Below are positions 9,145 to 16,732 of a DNA stretch of 43,313 nt, piece by piece. The stretch is from assembly GCA_945948915.1 (NCBI GenBank), contig CAMFCQ010000015.1, positions 1-43,313 of the forward strand, in the 5' to 3' direction. Source of the DNA: an uncultured Clostridia bacterium. GTDB lineage: Bacteria; Bacillota; Clostridia; Christensenellales; Aristaeellaceae. The position numbers and the translations under genes were made by a program. Numbering within the stretch: the first letter of the stretch is position 1; every line of letters starts with the position of its first letter. Below the pieces are notes generated by a model. The model saw nothing but the letters and a program-made list of their open reading frames with translations. It searched no databases and was not told where the DNA came from.

Positions 9145-10074
9145 CTACTCTTGGACTGCCATGACAATCAGCCGTCCGCTGGCTCCGCCATAGCTGCGGT
9201 CGCAGGTAATCAGCGTCAGAATGTGGTCATCTTCTTTCACCTCAACATCCGTACTGTACAGTGCCTTCCGTTTGGCACGGTTCACGAACTGAAGAAACGC
9301 CTTGCCGCTGCCAAATGACGCAGTAGCCGGGTCCCAATCGCTGACCTTCATGTTCAGCACGGCAAAGATGCGGTAGTTACGCCTGCCGTAAATGCTGTCC
9401 AGCGTGATGACGCTGTGCTCCGCGTAATACGCTTCCTGCTTATAGTCAATGAGCGTGCTGAACATCGCGTCGCTATGGCTCAGATGATGGCCATAGATGG
9501 CGATGTTCTGGCTGGGCTGCTGATAATCCGAGCTTTTCAGCGAAAACAGGCATCCCAGCTTGCTTTTCTTCCCGCTAAACAGGTGGCTCAGGTAATACGC
9601 GGAGTCATCCGAGCGCACGACAGGATAGCTGATCACGGTGCCGGGAATCGAAAGCCAAGCAACGAAGTCCTTGTTTTGGGCAAGACACGCCTTCAAATCA
9701 ATGCCGGAATCAAAGACAGCCTCAGCATCAGGGGTGGGAGAAGCGGTCTGCTGGGGATTCGGTGCATTGGGTGATGGGGAGGATGATGTCCAAGCATCGG
9801 TTGCCATGCCCGCCAGAGGATACGACTCTGTTCCCGGCAACGGCGCGGGTTCTGCGCCGTTCTCTGTGCCGCCGGTTGGAGCGGGAAGCGGCATGATCGG
9901 CATAGGGCTGGGGGATGGCGCTTGAAGGCTCATCTCTGCAATCGCCGCATACGCATTCTCATCCGCTCGATACGCGGCTAGCTCCGAGGCAAGCGGCAGG
10001 ACAAACGCTGCTGCACCGCATAGAAAAATGGCGAGCAGCAATATGGAAGGAAGGGCTATTTGATGTTTTTGCAA
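9145..10074 (-). CDS. srtB: Class B sortase
   Basis: A 309-aa membrane transpeptidase. An N-terminal transmembrane anchor (about 8-30) is followed by a Pro/Ser-rich linker (about 50-118), which is longer than usual, and then the sortase barrel. The catalytic set is visible: His196 in YGHH, Cys291 in TLITC and Arg301 in SGRLIV. Its position directly upstream of three CnaB/thioester proteins makes them its likely substrates or partners; only the 792-aa protein shows a sorting motif (IQTG). The start is TTG at 10074, supported by GGAG 7 nt upstream. Such sortase and surface-protein sets are common cargo of clostridial ICEs. Confidence 0.88.
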   Translation of the reverse strand: MQKHQIALPSILLLAIFLCGAAAFVLPLASELAAYRADENAYAAIAEMSLQAPSPSPMPIMPLPAPTGGTENGAEPAPLPGTESYPLAGMATDAWTSSSPSPNAPNPQQTASPTPDAEAVFDSGIDLKACLAQNKDFVAWLSIPGTVISYPVVRSDDSAYYLSHLFSGKKSKLGCLFSLKSSDYQQPSQNIAIYGHHLSHSDAMFSTLIDYKQEAYYAEHSVITLDSIYGRRNYRIFAVLNMKVSDWDPATASFGSGKAFLQFVNRAKRKALYSTDVEVKEDDHILTLITCDRSYGGASGRLIVMAVQE

Positions 10075-10092
10075 GCAATCACTCCAATCAAA

Positions 10093-10115
10093 AGCACACC
10101 CTCATCAGGTGTGCT
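10093..10115 (-). terminator. Hairpin between parB and the sortase gene
   Basis: An 8-bp stem (AGCACACC, 10093-10100, with 10108-10115) and 7-nt loop are followed on the minus strand by TTTTG. It overlaps the parB stop codon. The T-tract is short, so it probably terminates only partly. Confidence 0.5.
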
Positions 10116-11041
10116 CATCGTTCCTGTGCCCTCTGGCGGTTTCTCAGCCAGTTATCCAGCAGCTTTATGATGACCTTTTCCATCTGCTTTGCCGTATAGG
10201 ATTTGGGAAAATACTTTTTCAGCGTGTCATGGCTGAGTGTTACCGAGTTATAAAGAGGTTTCTTTTCCTCAGACATGATCTCCATCACGCCCTGTTCGGA
10301 AAGCGTTCCTTCTTTGCTTTCCTTTTTGATACGTTGGGCCTGCGAAAGCGAGGGAGTCTGCTGCGTGACCTCAAGCGCGTTTTGCAGCCACTGCTGCTCC
10401 TCCGGCTTCAGATAGGAAAGCTCAACGGCGGGCGTAAAGGCCAGTTCGCCGCTATCCACCTTATCACGCAAGGACTGTTCGAGGCTGTTAAGCCGGATAT
10501 AGCGATGAACCACATCCTTGCTAACACCTGCTTCAGCTCCAACAACTTGGTCTGCTCTCAACTTCGTCGCAACTTGCGACGAAGTTAGATCGCGCCTCGC
10601 ACCTTGATGTTTGATGGCTTCCAGCTTCATCTGATATGCCTTTGCCCGTTCACTCGGCAGGATATTCTCGCGCTGGAGATTACTGTCCACCATAATGATT
10701 ACCGATTCATCATCATCGAGATCGCGGACGATGACCGGCATAGTGTCCAGACCTGCCAGTTCACAGGCACGTTTTCGCCGGTGTCCGGCGACGATCTCAT
10801 ACCCGCCATCTTCCAATGGCCGTGCAATGGCTGGCACCAGCACCCCATACTCCTTGACGCTTTCCACGGTTTCCATCATGCGGTCATCATCTACAACGCG
10901 AAACGGATGGTCTCTGAATGGATGCAGCTCAGAAAGCGGAATCTGCTGAATCTGCTCTCGCGCATCCGCCTGCCGGGTTTCCTCCGTGGAAAAGAGATCA
11001 TCGTATGAGGTCAGACTGATGTTTCTGCCGCTGCTTTTCAA
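10115..11041 (-). CDS. parB: ParB/Spo0J-family partition protein
   Basis: A 308-aa ParB-like protein. The ParB nuclease-like domain includes HPFRDHPFRV, the GHRRKRA box (typical GxRRxxA) and ENILPSERA. A helix-turn-helix follows (about residues 160-200, GVSKDVVHRYIRLN), then a C-terminal segment suited to dimerisation. It would load on a centromere site and work with ParA to keep the excised or plasmid-like form of the element. The start is TTG at 11041 with GGAGGTG upstream, overlapping the end of parA by 44 nt. This parA-parB pair is typical of Tn1549-like ICEs. Confidence 0.9.
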   Translation of the reverse strand: MKSSGRNISLTSYDDLFSTEETRQADAREQIQQIPLSELHPFRDHPFRVVDDDRMMETVESVKEYGVLVPAIARPLEDGGYEIVAGHRRKRACELAGLDTMPVIVRDLDDDESVIIMVDSNLQRENILPSERAKAYQMKLEAIKHQGARRDLTSSQVATKLRADQVVGAEAGVSKDVVHRYIRLNSLEQSLRDKVDSGELAFTPAVELSYLKPEEQQWLQNALEVTQQTPSLSQAQRIKKESKEGTLSEQGVMEIMSEEKKPLYNSVTLSHDTLKKYFPKSYTAKQMEKVIIKLLDNWLRNRQRAQER

Positions 11042-11819
11042 GCTGCAACACCTCCTTTGTCAGTGCATGATATGCTTGAGCCACCTTACCCGCGGGATCA
11101 TGTGCGAAGATGCTTTTTCCTTCGGCGCTGATTTCCGCTGCGCGCACTGAACGGGGGATCTCCGTATCGAACACCTTGATTCTGGAACCATAGGTGCTGC
11201 GAAGCAGAGAAGCAATCTCGCGACTGTTGTTTGTACGGCTATCCACCATGGTCAGCAGAACACCATCAATGCGCAGCTTGTGGTTGATGTTTCGCTTTAC
11301 GCGGGCAACGGTAGCCAAAAGCTGCTCAACGCCTTTCGCCGAAAGATACTGAGCCTGCACGGGAATGATGATACGGTCGGCGGCAGCCAGGGCGTTGATC
11401 GTCATCATTCCAAGAGACGGGCTACAATCCAGCAGAATGTGATCATATTCCTTGCTGTAATTGGCAAGCATCTGCTTGAGTGTAGTCTCCCGGCTCATGG
11501 CGTTGACGAGGGACACTTCCATGCCGGCCAGAGTAATGTTCGCAGGAAGAATATCCACGCCTTCCTCATGGTGAAGAATACCTTCCCCGGGAGAAAGTGG
11601 CACATCATTGAGTACCTTGCCCATGAGATCGGTCAGCGTTACTGGCAGGGCATCCGGCTGAGGATGTCCCAGACTGATGGTTGCACTGCCTTGGGGATCA
11701 CAATCAGCAATGAGCACCTTCTTTCCTTCACGGACAAGGTCAATGCCGAGATTCACGCAAGTGGTGGTCTTACCTGTGCCTCCCTTTTGATTGACTAACC
11801 CGATAATCGATGCATTCAT
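10998..11819 (-). CDS. parA: ParA-family partition ATPase
   Basis: A 273-aa deviant-Walker ATPase. The motif KGGTGKTT lies near the N-terminus (MNASIIGLVNQKGGTGKTT), ADCDPQGSAT is Walker A', and LLDCSPSLG is Walker B. I chose the ATG at 11819 because GGAGGG lies just upstream and the family normally starts immediately before the P-loop strand; an in-frame extension to 11888 has no such support. The promoter carries an iteron array and the leader a terminator-like hairpin, so expression is probably controlled by ParB binding and by attenuation. Confidence 0.92.
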   Translation of the reverse strand: MNASIIGLVNQKGGTGKTTTCVNLGIDLVREGKKVLIADCDPQGSATISLGHPQPDALPVTLTDLMGKVLNDVPLSPGEGILHHEEGVDILPANITLAGMEVSLVNAMSRETTLKQMLANYSKEYDHILLDCSPSLGMMTINALAAADRIIIPVQAQYLSAKGVEQLLATVARVKRNINHKLRIDGVLLTMVDSRTNNSREIASLLRSTYGSRIKVFDTEIPRSVRAAEISAEGKSIFAHDPAGKVAQAYHALTKEVLQLEKQRQKHQSDLIR

Positions 11820-11845
11820 CTTATCCCTCCGATCATTTGAGTAAG

Positions 11846-11875
11846 AAAAAACACCGCCAGACTGCTCTGACGATG
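11846..11875 (-). terminator. Terminator-like hairpin in the parA leader
   Basis: On the minus strand a 10-bp stem with two G-U pairs (11866-11875 with 11852-11861), a GCAG loop and a TTTTTT run (11846-11851) lie between the parA promoter and its ribosome site. This is a complete intrinsic terminator inside a leader of about 75 nt, so an attenuation step is likely. The anti-terminating factor cannot be seen. Confidence 0.6.
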
Positions 11876-11901
11876 TCCTCAACTCCATCTTTCACGCTAT
11901 C

Positions 11902-11909
11902 ATTATAGC
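11902..11909 (-). promoter_or_regulatory. parA promoter (extended -10)
   Basis: The minus strand reads TGCTATAAT, an extended -10 with a perfect TATAAT (11902-11907). No good -35 lies at 17 bp, as expected for an extended -10 promoter. The iteron array begins 11 bp upstream, so a bound protein would cover the -35 region. Confidence 0.6.
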
Positions 11910-11919
11910 ACAGCTTTTT

Positions 11920-11969
11920 GTCCAGTTCTGTCCAGAATTGTCCAAAACTGTCCAGAGTTGTCCGAACTT
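11920..11969 (-). repeat. Five 10-bp iterons at the parA promoter (candidate parS/operator)
   Basis: GTCCA recurs on the plus strand at 11920, 11930, 11940, 11950 and 11960, an exact 10-bp period; the fifth copy is GTCCG. On the minus strand this reads as GGACA spaced by one helical turn. Five sites on the same DNA face beside the parA promoter fit an autoregulatory operator and centromere for the ParAB system. Confidence 0.75.
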
Positions 11970-11970
11970 T

Positions 11971-12393
11971 TCAAGCGGACTGCGTTTGAAGTATGCCTTT
12001 TAGCTCTGACAATGCTATTTCATGCCGACTATAGATACTGGATCGACTGAGATGAAGCTCCTTCGCAATGGCTGGCATCCGCTTATGCTCCACATACCGC
12101 AGCTTCAAAATATCGGCGTTCATGGGATCATCAATCCTTTGAAGAAGAGAACAAACCTGACTGCGCAAGTCACTGTACTGCTGTTCCGCTTCGGCATACT
12201 CCTGCTCAGCTTCCATCAGGCGGATAACAGCGTTCTCGTTGGCGGTAACGTCGCGCGATCTTGAAACACATTCACCGCCCAGCACTGCCGAGGCTTTTGC
12301 CGCTGCTGCCCGGCAGAAGGATACCCGCTCTTCCGCTGCAGTCAGGCGGCGTTCTGCAAACCGCAGCTTTTCAAAAAGCGTATCAACCGGCAT
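11971..12393 (-). CDS. DUF1492/sigma-70-like HTH protein
   Basis: A 140-aa protein with a long N-terminal coiled-coil-like helical region (about 1-85) and a C-terminal helix-turn-helix resembling sigma region 4 (DILKLRYVEHKRMPAIAKELHLSRSSIYSRHEIAL, given by its key turns). This layout matches small DUF1492/ArpU-like phage and ICE proteins, which are thought to act as transcriptional regulators. The ATG at 12393 follows AAAGGAGGTGA closely, and ATGTAATG couples it to the end of the upstream 107-aa gene. It ends 2 bp before the iteron array, so it may be co-regulated with parAB. Confidence 0.7.
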   Translation of the reverse strand: MPVDTLFEKLRFAERRLTAAEERVSFCRAAAAKASAVLGGECVSRSRDVTANENAVIRLMEAEQEYAEAEQQYSDLRSQVCSLLQRIDDPMNADILKLRYVEHKRMPAIAKELHLSRSSIYSRHEIALSELKGILQTQSA

Positions 12394-12716
12394 TACATCA
12401 CCTCCTTTTGCAGTCTGTCCAGCAGATCGTATCCATCCAAATCCGACAGAACCGAAAACCATCTGGAAAAGAAGAAATTGCCGGCAGCATCCTGTTTCTC
12501 TTTATATTGCTGCAAGCGCTGCGCCTGACAAGCCAATTCAGATGGAGTCATTTCCTTATTCCTTTTGAGGCGTCCACGGATTCGTTTCATCATCCGGGCG
12601 CGGTTTCGATAATCCTTGACTGCCTGAATGATAATGGCGTCGGCCAGCGCCTGCCATGATTCTGCTTCTACCTTGACGTTACCGTCCACGGCACTCTTTG
12701 TTTTTTCTATAATCAA
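12393..12716 (-). CDS. Small ICE-type hypothetical protein
   Basis: A 107-aa basic protein rich in helices (KDYRNRARMMKRIRGRLKR) with no recognised domain. The start is TTG at 12716 with GGAGAG upstream. It overlaps the next gene in an ATGTAATG junction, showing translational coupling with the DUF1492-like protein. The basic central helix suggests nucleic-acid contact, but I cannot name a function. Confidence 0.6.
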   Translation of the reverse strand: MIIEKTKSAVDGNVKVEAESWQALADAIIIQAVKDYRNRARMMKRIRGRLKRNKEMTPSELACQAQRLQQYKEKQDAAGNFFFSRWFSVLSDLDGYDLLDRLQKEVM

Positions 12717-12758
12717 TCAAAACTCTCCTATATAATTCACATCTTCCATGAAACAGAA

Positions 12759-12790
12759 AAAGCCAACTATTCTTACGAATAGTCAGCTTT
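12759..12790 (-). terminator. Terminator of the Rex-like module
   Basis: On the minus strand AAAGC, a two-base bulge, a 7-bp stem (ACTATTC with GAATAGT), a 4-nt loop and GCTTTTTC form a good intrinsic terminator 21 nt after the stop of the membrane gene. It insulates the AT-rich module from the parAB operon. Confidence 0.7.
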
Positions 12791-12810
12791 CTTATCACAA
12801 AGCCTTATCT

Positions 12811-13530
12811 TCAATCGCCGGTATTGTTCCCATTCTGATCATTCACGATTTTCTTAAGAGCATAATCGATCAAGATCAGTTCCTTTTGCCTTAATTCTTC
12901 TTCCTTTTCTGCATTCTCATCCTCATCTGTGAAATACACAAAACGACAGGCAACATTAGTTCTAAACAGAATAATTGTATTGTATATTGTACTCTTAATC
13001 TCGCACAACACTCGTAAGCTGAACACTAGAAATACGCATATCAATATAGAAGCCAGTACACAGTCAAAGACGAAGTTTTCAGTAAGCCGATAATCATCAG
13101 GGATACACTTCATAGCAATCAGTATCGATAAAGAAAGCAAAATACTCATGAAATACAGAAATAAAACGCTCTCGAAGTATTCTGTACATACTCTTAGTTG
13201 GCTTTTGCCGTCAGATTCAGGAGAATTCGCAAGTAGCTTCATGAAATCGTTATTTAGGAATGACAATAAGATAGAGTACACTGTAAAAAGCACTCCAAAT
13301 ACAGCGATCTGAATAGTAAGGAAAATTTCGATGACATTTCGAAATACTTCTACTGTTTCTTCATGAAAGCCAATGCCAATTGAAAGAACAAGTGCAAGTA
13401 TTCCAGAATAAACCCAAACTCCCCAGTTCTTCTTGTCAGGTTTTATTTCCTTCAAAGCATTGATAAGAAGTTTTTTTGCAGGTGGTACAGTTTTGTATTC
13501 GTCAATTATCTTTTTGAAACTCTCATTCAC
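12811..13530 (-). CDS. Four-helix membrane protein, partner of the 319-aa protein
   Basis: A 239-aa protein with four predicted membrane segments (about residues 38-55, 68-90, 120-140 and 155-175), in two pairs separated by a soluble loop, and a charged C-terminal tail. The start is GTG at 13530 and overlaps the upstream gene by 8 nt, so the two are translated together. The base composition is clearly more AT-rich than the flanks. A soluble protein paired with a four-pass membrane protein resembles the lambda RexA-RexB layout and several abortive-infection pairs. I do not recognise a specific family, so the defence role is inference. Confidence 0.7.
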   Translation of the reverse strand: MNESFKKIIDEYKTVPPAKKLLINALKEIKPDKKNWGVWVYSGILALVLSIGIGFHEETVEVFRNVIEIFLTIQIAVFGVLFTVYSILLSFLNNDFMKLLANSPESDGKSQLRVCTEYFESVLFLYFMSILLSLSILIAMKCIPDDYRLTENFVFDCVLASILICVFLVFSLRVLCEIKSTIYNTIILFRTNVACRFVYFTDEDENAEKEEELRQKELILIDYALKKIVNDQNGNNTGD

Positions 13531-14482
13531 ACCCCATCATCCTTATACTGTCAATTATTTTTTTAATGCTTGGTTTGAATCGTTCATATAGTGCCCTGTT
13601 TTCATCGCTGGTTTGCTTTACAACCGGATCACTCATAGCTTGCTCAATGAAGTAAGCGTCATTCGCGGGTTCAATATTTTGAGATAGTGGCACTTGCTTC
13701 TGCGACACAAAAGATTCCTCTTTTATCCTTGTCTTATTTCCATGAGAGTCGATTACATCCATCGTTACTGTCGCCAATCCCGAAGAACTATTCAACAATC
13801 CTTGAATTTCCTTTTTTGACTCTGGTGAAGTAAACTCAAGTAAAGCATGTTTACTTTTCGTCTTCTTCATTTGCTCATCAATGCCCCGCGCAATAAGCTC
13901 TGGATTTATGTCATTATTTAGAGGAAAGAACTTCATTCGGAGCTTCTTGACTTGCTTAATCGTTTTTAGGACCTCCTCAATATCATTTGGAAGAGGGATA
14001 TCTACGATATTCACAAACGCATACGGAAGCCGTTGATTTTTGTTTTCCTCTTTAAGGTTATGCTGTCGAACATAGTGATGAAGCATCTTGTTGACTGTCA
14101 CCTGAAAACTTCTTACATCCGGACTCTTACCTTCGTTTCTAATGAGAATCATTTTGTGGTTCTTCAAAAATATAATAAATCTCGAATAAGGTGCTGTAGG
14201 GACCTTTTGGGGAGAGTCAACCAGCTTACCATCCTGAATCGTAGTAAGAACGTTATATTGCGTATCCTTAATATAATTTCCCACTAATACATACTCATCG
14301 TTGATTTCCTTTATTTCAACATCACTTACATAAAAGGAAGCCATGCCTCCAGAGTTAACTCTTCGAAAGTCTTTTTCAAGGAAAGCCGGAAACACAATGT
14401 CAGCAAAATGAGTAAGCATCGGCTCATCATTCGGGCCGAATGTAACATTGAAGTTTGCGTAATGCATGATCTTTTCTGGCAT
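13523..14482 (-). CDS. Soluble protein of an AT-rich two-gene module (possible RexA-like sensor)
   Basis: A 319-aa soluble protein of mixed beta and alpha segments. The beta-rich N-terminal half (about 1-140) includes YSRFIIFLKNHKMILI, a central helical part has many Lys, and a Ser/Thr-rich beta segment ends in RIKEES before a helical tail. No enzymatic motif is visible. It is translationally coupled to a four-pass membrane protein. RexA/AbiEi-like sensor proteins paired with a pore former have this arrangement, but this is an analogy from architecture. The ATG at 14482 has only a weak ribosome site; ATG at codon 6 (MHYANF) is an alternative. AT-rich codons mark it as a separate acquisition. 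Confidence 0.7.
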   Translation of the reverse strand: MPEKIMHYANFNVTFGPNDEPMLTHFADIVFPAFLEKDFRRVNSGGMASFYVSDVEIKEINDEYVLVGNYIKDTQYNVLTTIQDGKLVDSPQKVPTAPYSRFIIFLKNHKMILIRNEGKSPDVRSFQVTVNKMLHHYVRQHNLKEENKNQRLPYAFVNIVDIPLPNDIEEVLKTIKQVKKLRMKFFPLNNDINPELIARGIDEQMKKTKSKHALLEFTSPESKKEIQGLLNSSSGLATVTMDVIDSHGNKTRIKEESFVSQKQVPLSQNIEPANDAYFIEQAMSDPVVKQTSDENRALYERFKPSIKKIIDSIRMMGCE

Positions 14483-14804
14483 GGCAAGTCAACTCTTTCT
14501 TAAGTGATAGTTTTGTATTACTTCTCTTACGCCACCCTCCTTTCCTGCTAATTCAAACAATTTATTGCCTATTGTGGAATTAGATTACCCGTTCTTACAC
14601 TAATCCTTTAACATACCGTTCCAATAAACGCAGCATTCGTAGCCAGCAAGGTTTCTTCGTCAGTCAAATCAGCATTGTTTTTTGATTCCTATCCATCATA
14701 TCCTCTTAGTATATGCAGTCATCAGTTGTTTACAAACCTTACTGAGCATCATCACCTATTCCAATCTTCAGCGAGATGTCCGCCGCCAAGTTATCCGTAT
14801 GAAA
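14483..14804. other. Gap with degenerate coding remnants
   Basis: This 322-bp stretch holds no intact gene. On the minus strand, short stop-bounded reading frames look protein-like: one includes LTDEETLLATNAAFIG and another ends ELAGKEGGVREVIQNY just before the 319-aa gene. They lie in different frames, as in a frameshifted relic. A good AAAGGAGG site (about 14538-14545) is followed by no start codon at proper spacing. Confidence 0.35.
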
Positions 14805-15728
14805 TTACAGAATCCCTGCGCTTCGTACCTCCGCATCGTAGTAATTGCTCATCGTCGTTGGTGCATGATAAAGCGTCGTCATCAGGTACTGCCGGATATT
14901 TCGCACCTCCGTGTGCTTCTTGTCCAGGCTCAGGAAGACGTACTCGATGTGATGATAGCTCAGCTTTTTGAATCGGCTCTTGACCACCTCAGCGGGGTAA
15001 TTCTCCCCTGCGACCTTGATATACGGCTTGCGGCTGCACAGCGTTTCCGTCATGATCTCCACGATCTCATCCAGACGTTCATGGTCGTGCGGCGTGTCCA
15101 GCGCATCGTATTCGATTTGCTCCTTGACCTCAGCAAGTGTTCTCCGGTACTCCCGTGCATCCATCTGATCCATATCGCTCATGCCCGTATCGGCTTGCTG
15201 TGCCCTTTGTTTTTGGATCATGATTGGATCAGGATTTGATTTTTGGGTATTTAATTCATACGTATTGGATACCTGAGTATTTAATTGCGCAGGCTTTTCC
15301 GTATACGGCGCATCCGTTCGCGACGTTACCGTATCCGGGGAAACCATATACGGGTTTTCCGTACATGGTGAAGCCGTATCCGGTTCGTCCGTGCCCTGCG
15401 AAACCTTATCCGGCAAATCCGCTTCCGTTTCCTTGTGTGGGCTCTCATAGACGACATACTCCGTGTCCGAGATGCGCCCGCTCCTGTCGCGCAGGCGGTG
15501 ACGGGCGAGATACCCGGCGCTTTCCAGCTCGCGCAGGGCTGCGCCGATGCTGTCCACGCCTTCCTTGCAGATGGCAGCCAGTCCGCGCGTCGTGTAATTC
15601 CAATCCTCCGGCAGGGACAGAATAACGGACAGCAAGCCCTTGGCCTTGAGGGATATTCCCCTGTCCTTGAGATGAACATTGCTCATGACCGTGTAATTCC
15701 GATTCTTCTCTACGCGAAAAACAGCCAC
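14805..15728 (-). CDS. RepA-like HTH protein with DUF6017 C-terminus
   Basis: A 307-aa protein. The N-terminal winged helix (about 1-100, starting MAVFRVEKNRNYTVMSN and including LSLPEDWNYTTRGLAAIC) resembles replication-initiator or DnaD-type domains. A low-complexity Thr/Pro linker (about 105-160) follows, then a C-terminal DUF6017-like domain (about 190-300, with YHHIEYVFLSL). Such proteins are hallmark genes near one end of Tn1549-type ICEs and may start replication of the circular form. The start is GTG at 15728 behind GGAGGA. Its position 410 bp from the tRNA-derived repeat fits the element end. Confidence 0.8.
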   Translation of the reverse strand: MAVFRVEKNRNYTVMSNVHLKDRGISLKAKGLLSVILSLPEDWNYTTRGLAAICKEGVDSIGAALRELESAGYLARHRLRDRSGRISDTEYVVYESPHKETEADLPDKVSQGTDEPDTASPCTENPYMVSPDTVTSRTDAPYTEKPAQLNTQVSNTYELNTQKSNPDPIMIQKQRAQQADTGMSDMDQMDAREYRRTLAEVKEQIEYDALDTPHDHERLDEIVEIMTETLCSRKPYIKVAGENYPAEVVKSRFKKLSYHHIEYVFLSLDKKHTEVRNIRQYLMTTLYHAPTTMSNYYDAEVRSAGIL

Positions 15729-16137
15729 GGTGAATCCTCCGTTTCATGAAATGGTCATTATGAAAAAATGTCGAAAGCACTGAGCCATCGGCGCTACATT
15801 CGTAGTATTCTCCATGAGCACTGCGTTATTGATCCTGTGATCTTCCGTGCTGCCAGCAGATCATATCTTCTATCAAGGCAATTACAAGAGTATAGAGAAA
15901 AGGCGCTCATTTCTGAACGCCTTCGGGAACTCTATTCATTTGCCTCAAAGTATATCCTGTGCTAATCGTCACGCGCTAATGCAGCGTTCTCTGCTACACC
16001 CCTGCTAATCAGGTGTATACGACATCATTGGACTAACGTTGACCCACAGTGCAGATAAATTCATTCTTTCTGGGGAATATGGTGAATTAACCTGCTTCTA
16101 TGCGCATAGAGGGCTGTATAGCAATCCTACCATGGCA
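15729..16137. other. Element end region without genes
   Basis: No supported gene. A 10-bp hairpin with a TTTC loop (15900-15909 with 15914-15923) reads on the minus strand as a GAAA-loop terminator followed by TTTTC, which would stop leftward read-through into the RepA-like gene. An ACACC...GGTGT inverted repeat lies near 15996-16016. A 65-codon plus-strand frame at 15768 has no ribosome site. Confidence 0.45.
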
Positions 16138-16224
16138 TTGGTAAGGATGAGGTCGCCAGTTCGAATCTGGCTATCAGCTCCATAGAAATCACCTTCCGAT
16201 ATAGACGCGGAGGGTGATTTTTTT
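16138..16224 (+). repeat. att-like copy 1: tRNA-Thr(GGT) 3' fragment plus terminator
   Basis: An 87-bp sequence identical to 19743-19829. The first 45 nt are the 3' part of a tRNA-Thr: anticodon loop TTGGTAA, 3' anticodon stem GGATG, T arm GCCAG-TTCGAAT-CTGGC, acceptor strand TATCAGC and TCCA. The rest is a hairpin terminator (AATCACC with GGTGATT) and seven T. The 5' half of a tRNA is missing: upstream TGGCA cannot pair with GGATG. This is how the displaced 3' end looks after site-specific integration into a tRNA gene. Confidence 0.9.
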
Positions 16225-16732
16225 GTGCTGTTATTGGGTTATTTGGCTTGCCCTCCTCTCTTGATCAGAGATTGCCTCTTGCGTCAGACCTCGGCTTTCA
16301 GCTAATTCGATGCTCTTGATGATTATGCGCCGGATGAATGTGCATGGCCGCCTGCTGACAAATCCTGCTCACACGCAGAAATCTTTGCGTCAGGCGCGCC
16401 GCTGTGTATCGGGCGTCAGGGATTGCAGACGTTTTGAGGAATAAATATCATCTGTTCATTCGTCGGATATAGCTATTGAAAAGATGGATTATTCCAGAAA
16501 AAGCATAGAAATATGAAAAAACAGTTGATTTCCATCAAGACGTGTAGTAGAATGTAATGCATATAGAGATGGTTATTTGGCCTGCTTTTGATTTGGGGTT
16601 TACACAAACAAAAGGAGCTGAAGACCTCTAGGCAGCCTTTTAAAGAAGATCATCGGCTGACGTGCGGAAAGCGGGCTTGATCCCGCGGCGGCGTCAGGGG
16701 ACAGGCAATCCGGATATGCCGAGGGCGGAGAC
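16225..16732. other. Leader region of the RiPP cassette
   Basis: This 508-bp stretch has no gene I can support. It holds the promoter at 16525-16553 and a leader of about 175 nt to the PqqD-like start. TTGAT-TTCC-ATCAA overlaps the -35 and is a possible operator. The first 200 bp after the att copy look non-coding. Confidence 0.5.
16525..16553 (+). promoter_or_regulatory. Promoter of the RiPP cassette
   Basis: TTGATT (16525-16530), a 17-bp spacer and TAGAAT (16548-16553) form a good sigma-A-type promoter about 180 bp upstream of the PqqD-like gene. A short inverted repeat (TTGAT...ATCAA) overlaps the -35. Confidence 0.6.

Larger units (their letters stand above)
1..16224. mobile_element. Right-hand part of an ICE-like element at tRNA-Thr
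   Basis: Several genes typical of clostridial Tn1549-like elements occur together: RepA/DUF6017, DUF1492, ParA, ParB, class B sortase and CnaB surface proteins. The right boundary is the tRNA-Thr 3' fragment at 16138-16224. Integrase, relaxase and mating-channel genes are absent and should lie to the left. Completeness and mobility cannot be judged from this window. Confidence 0.7.

Noticed and set aside
15768-15965. 65-aa plus-strand gene
   Set aside because: No ribosome site, no recognisable features, and a hairpin runs through it.
16138-16183. Functional tRNA-Thr gene
   Set aside because: Only the 3' 45 nt exist in either copy. D arm, 5' acceptor and the 5' anticodon stem (copy 1) are absent.
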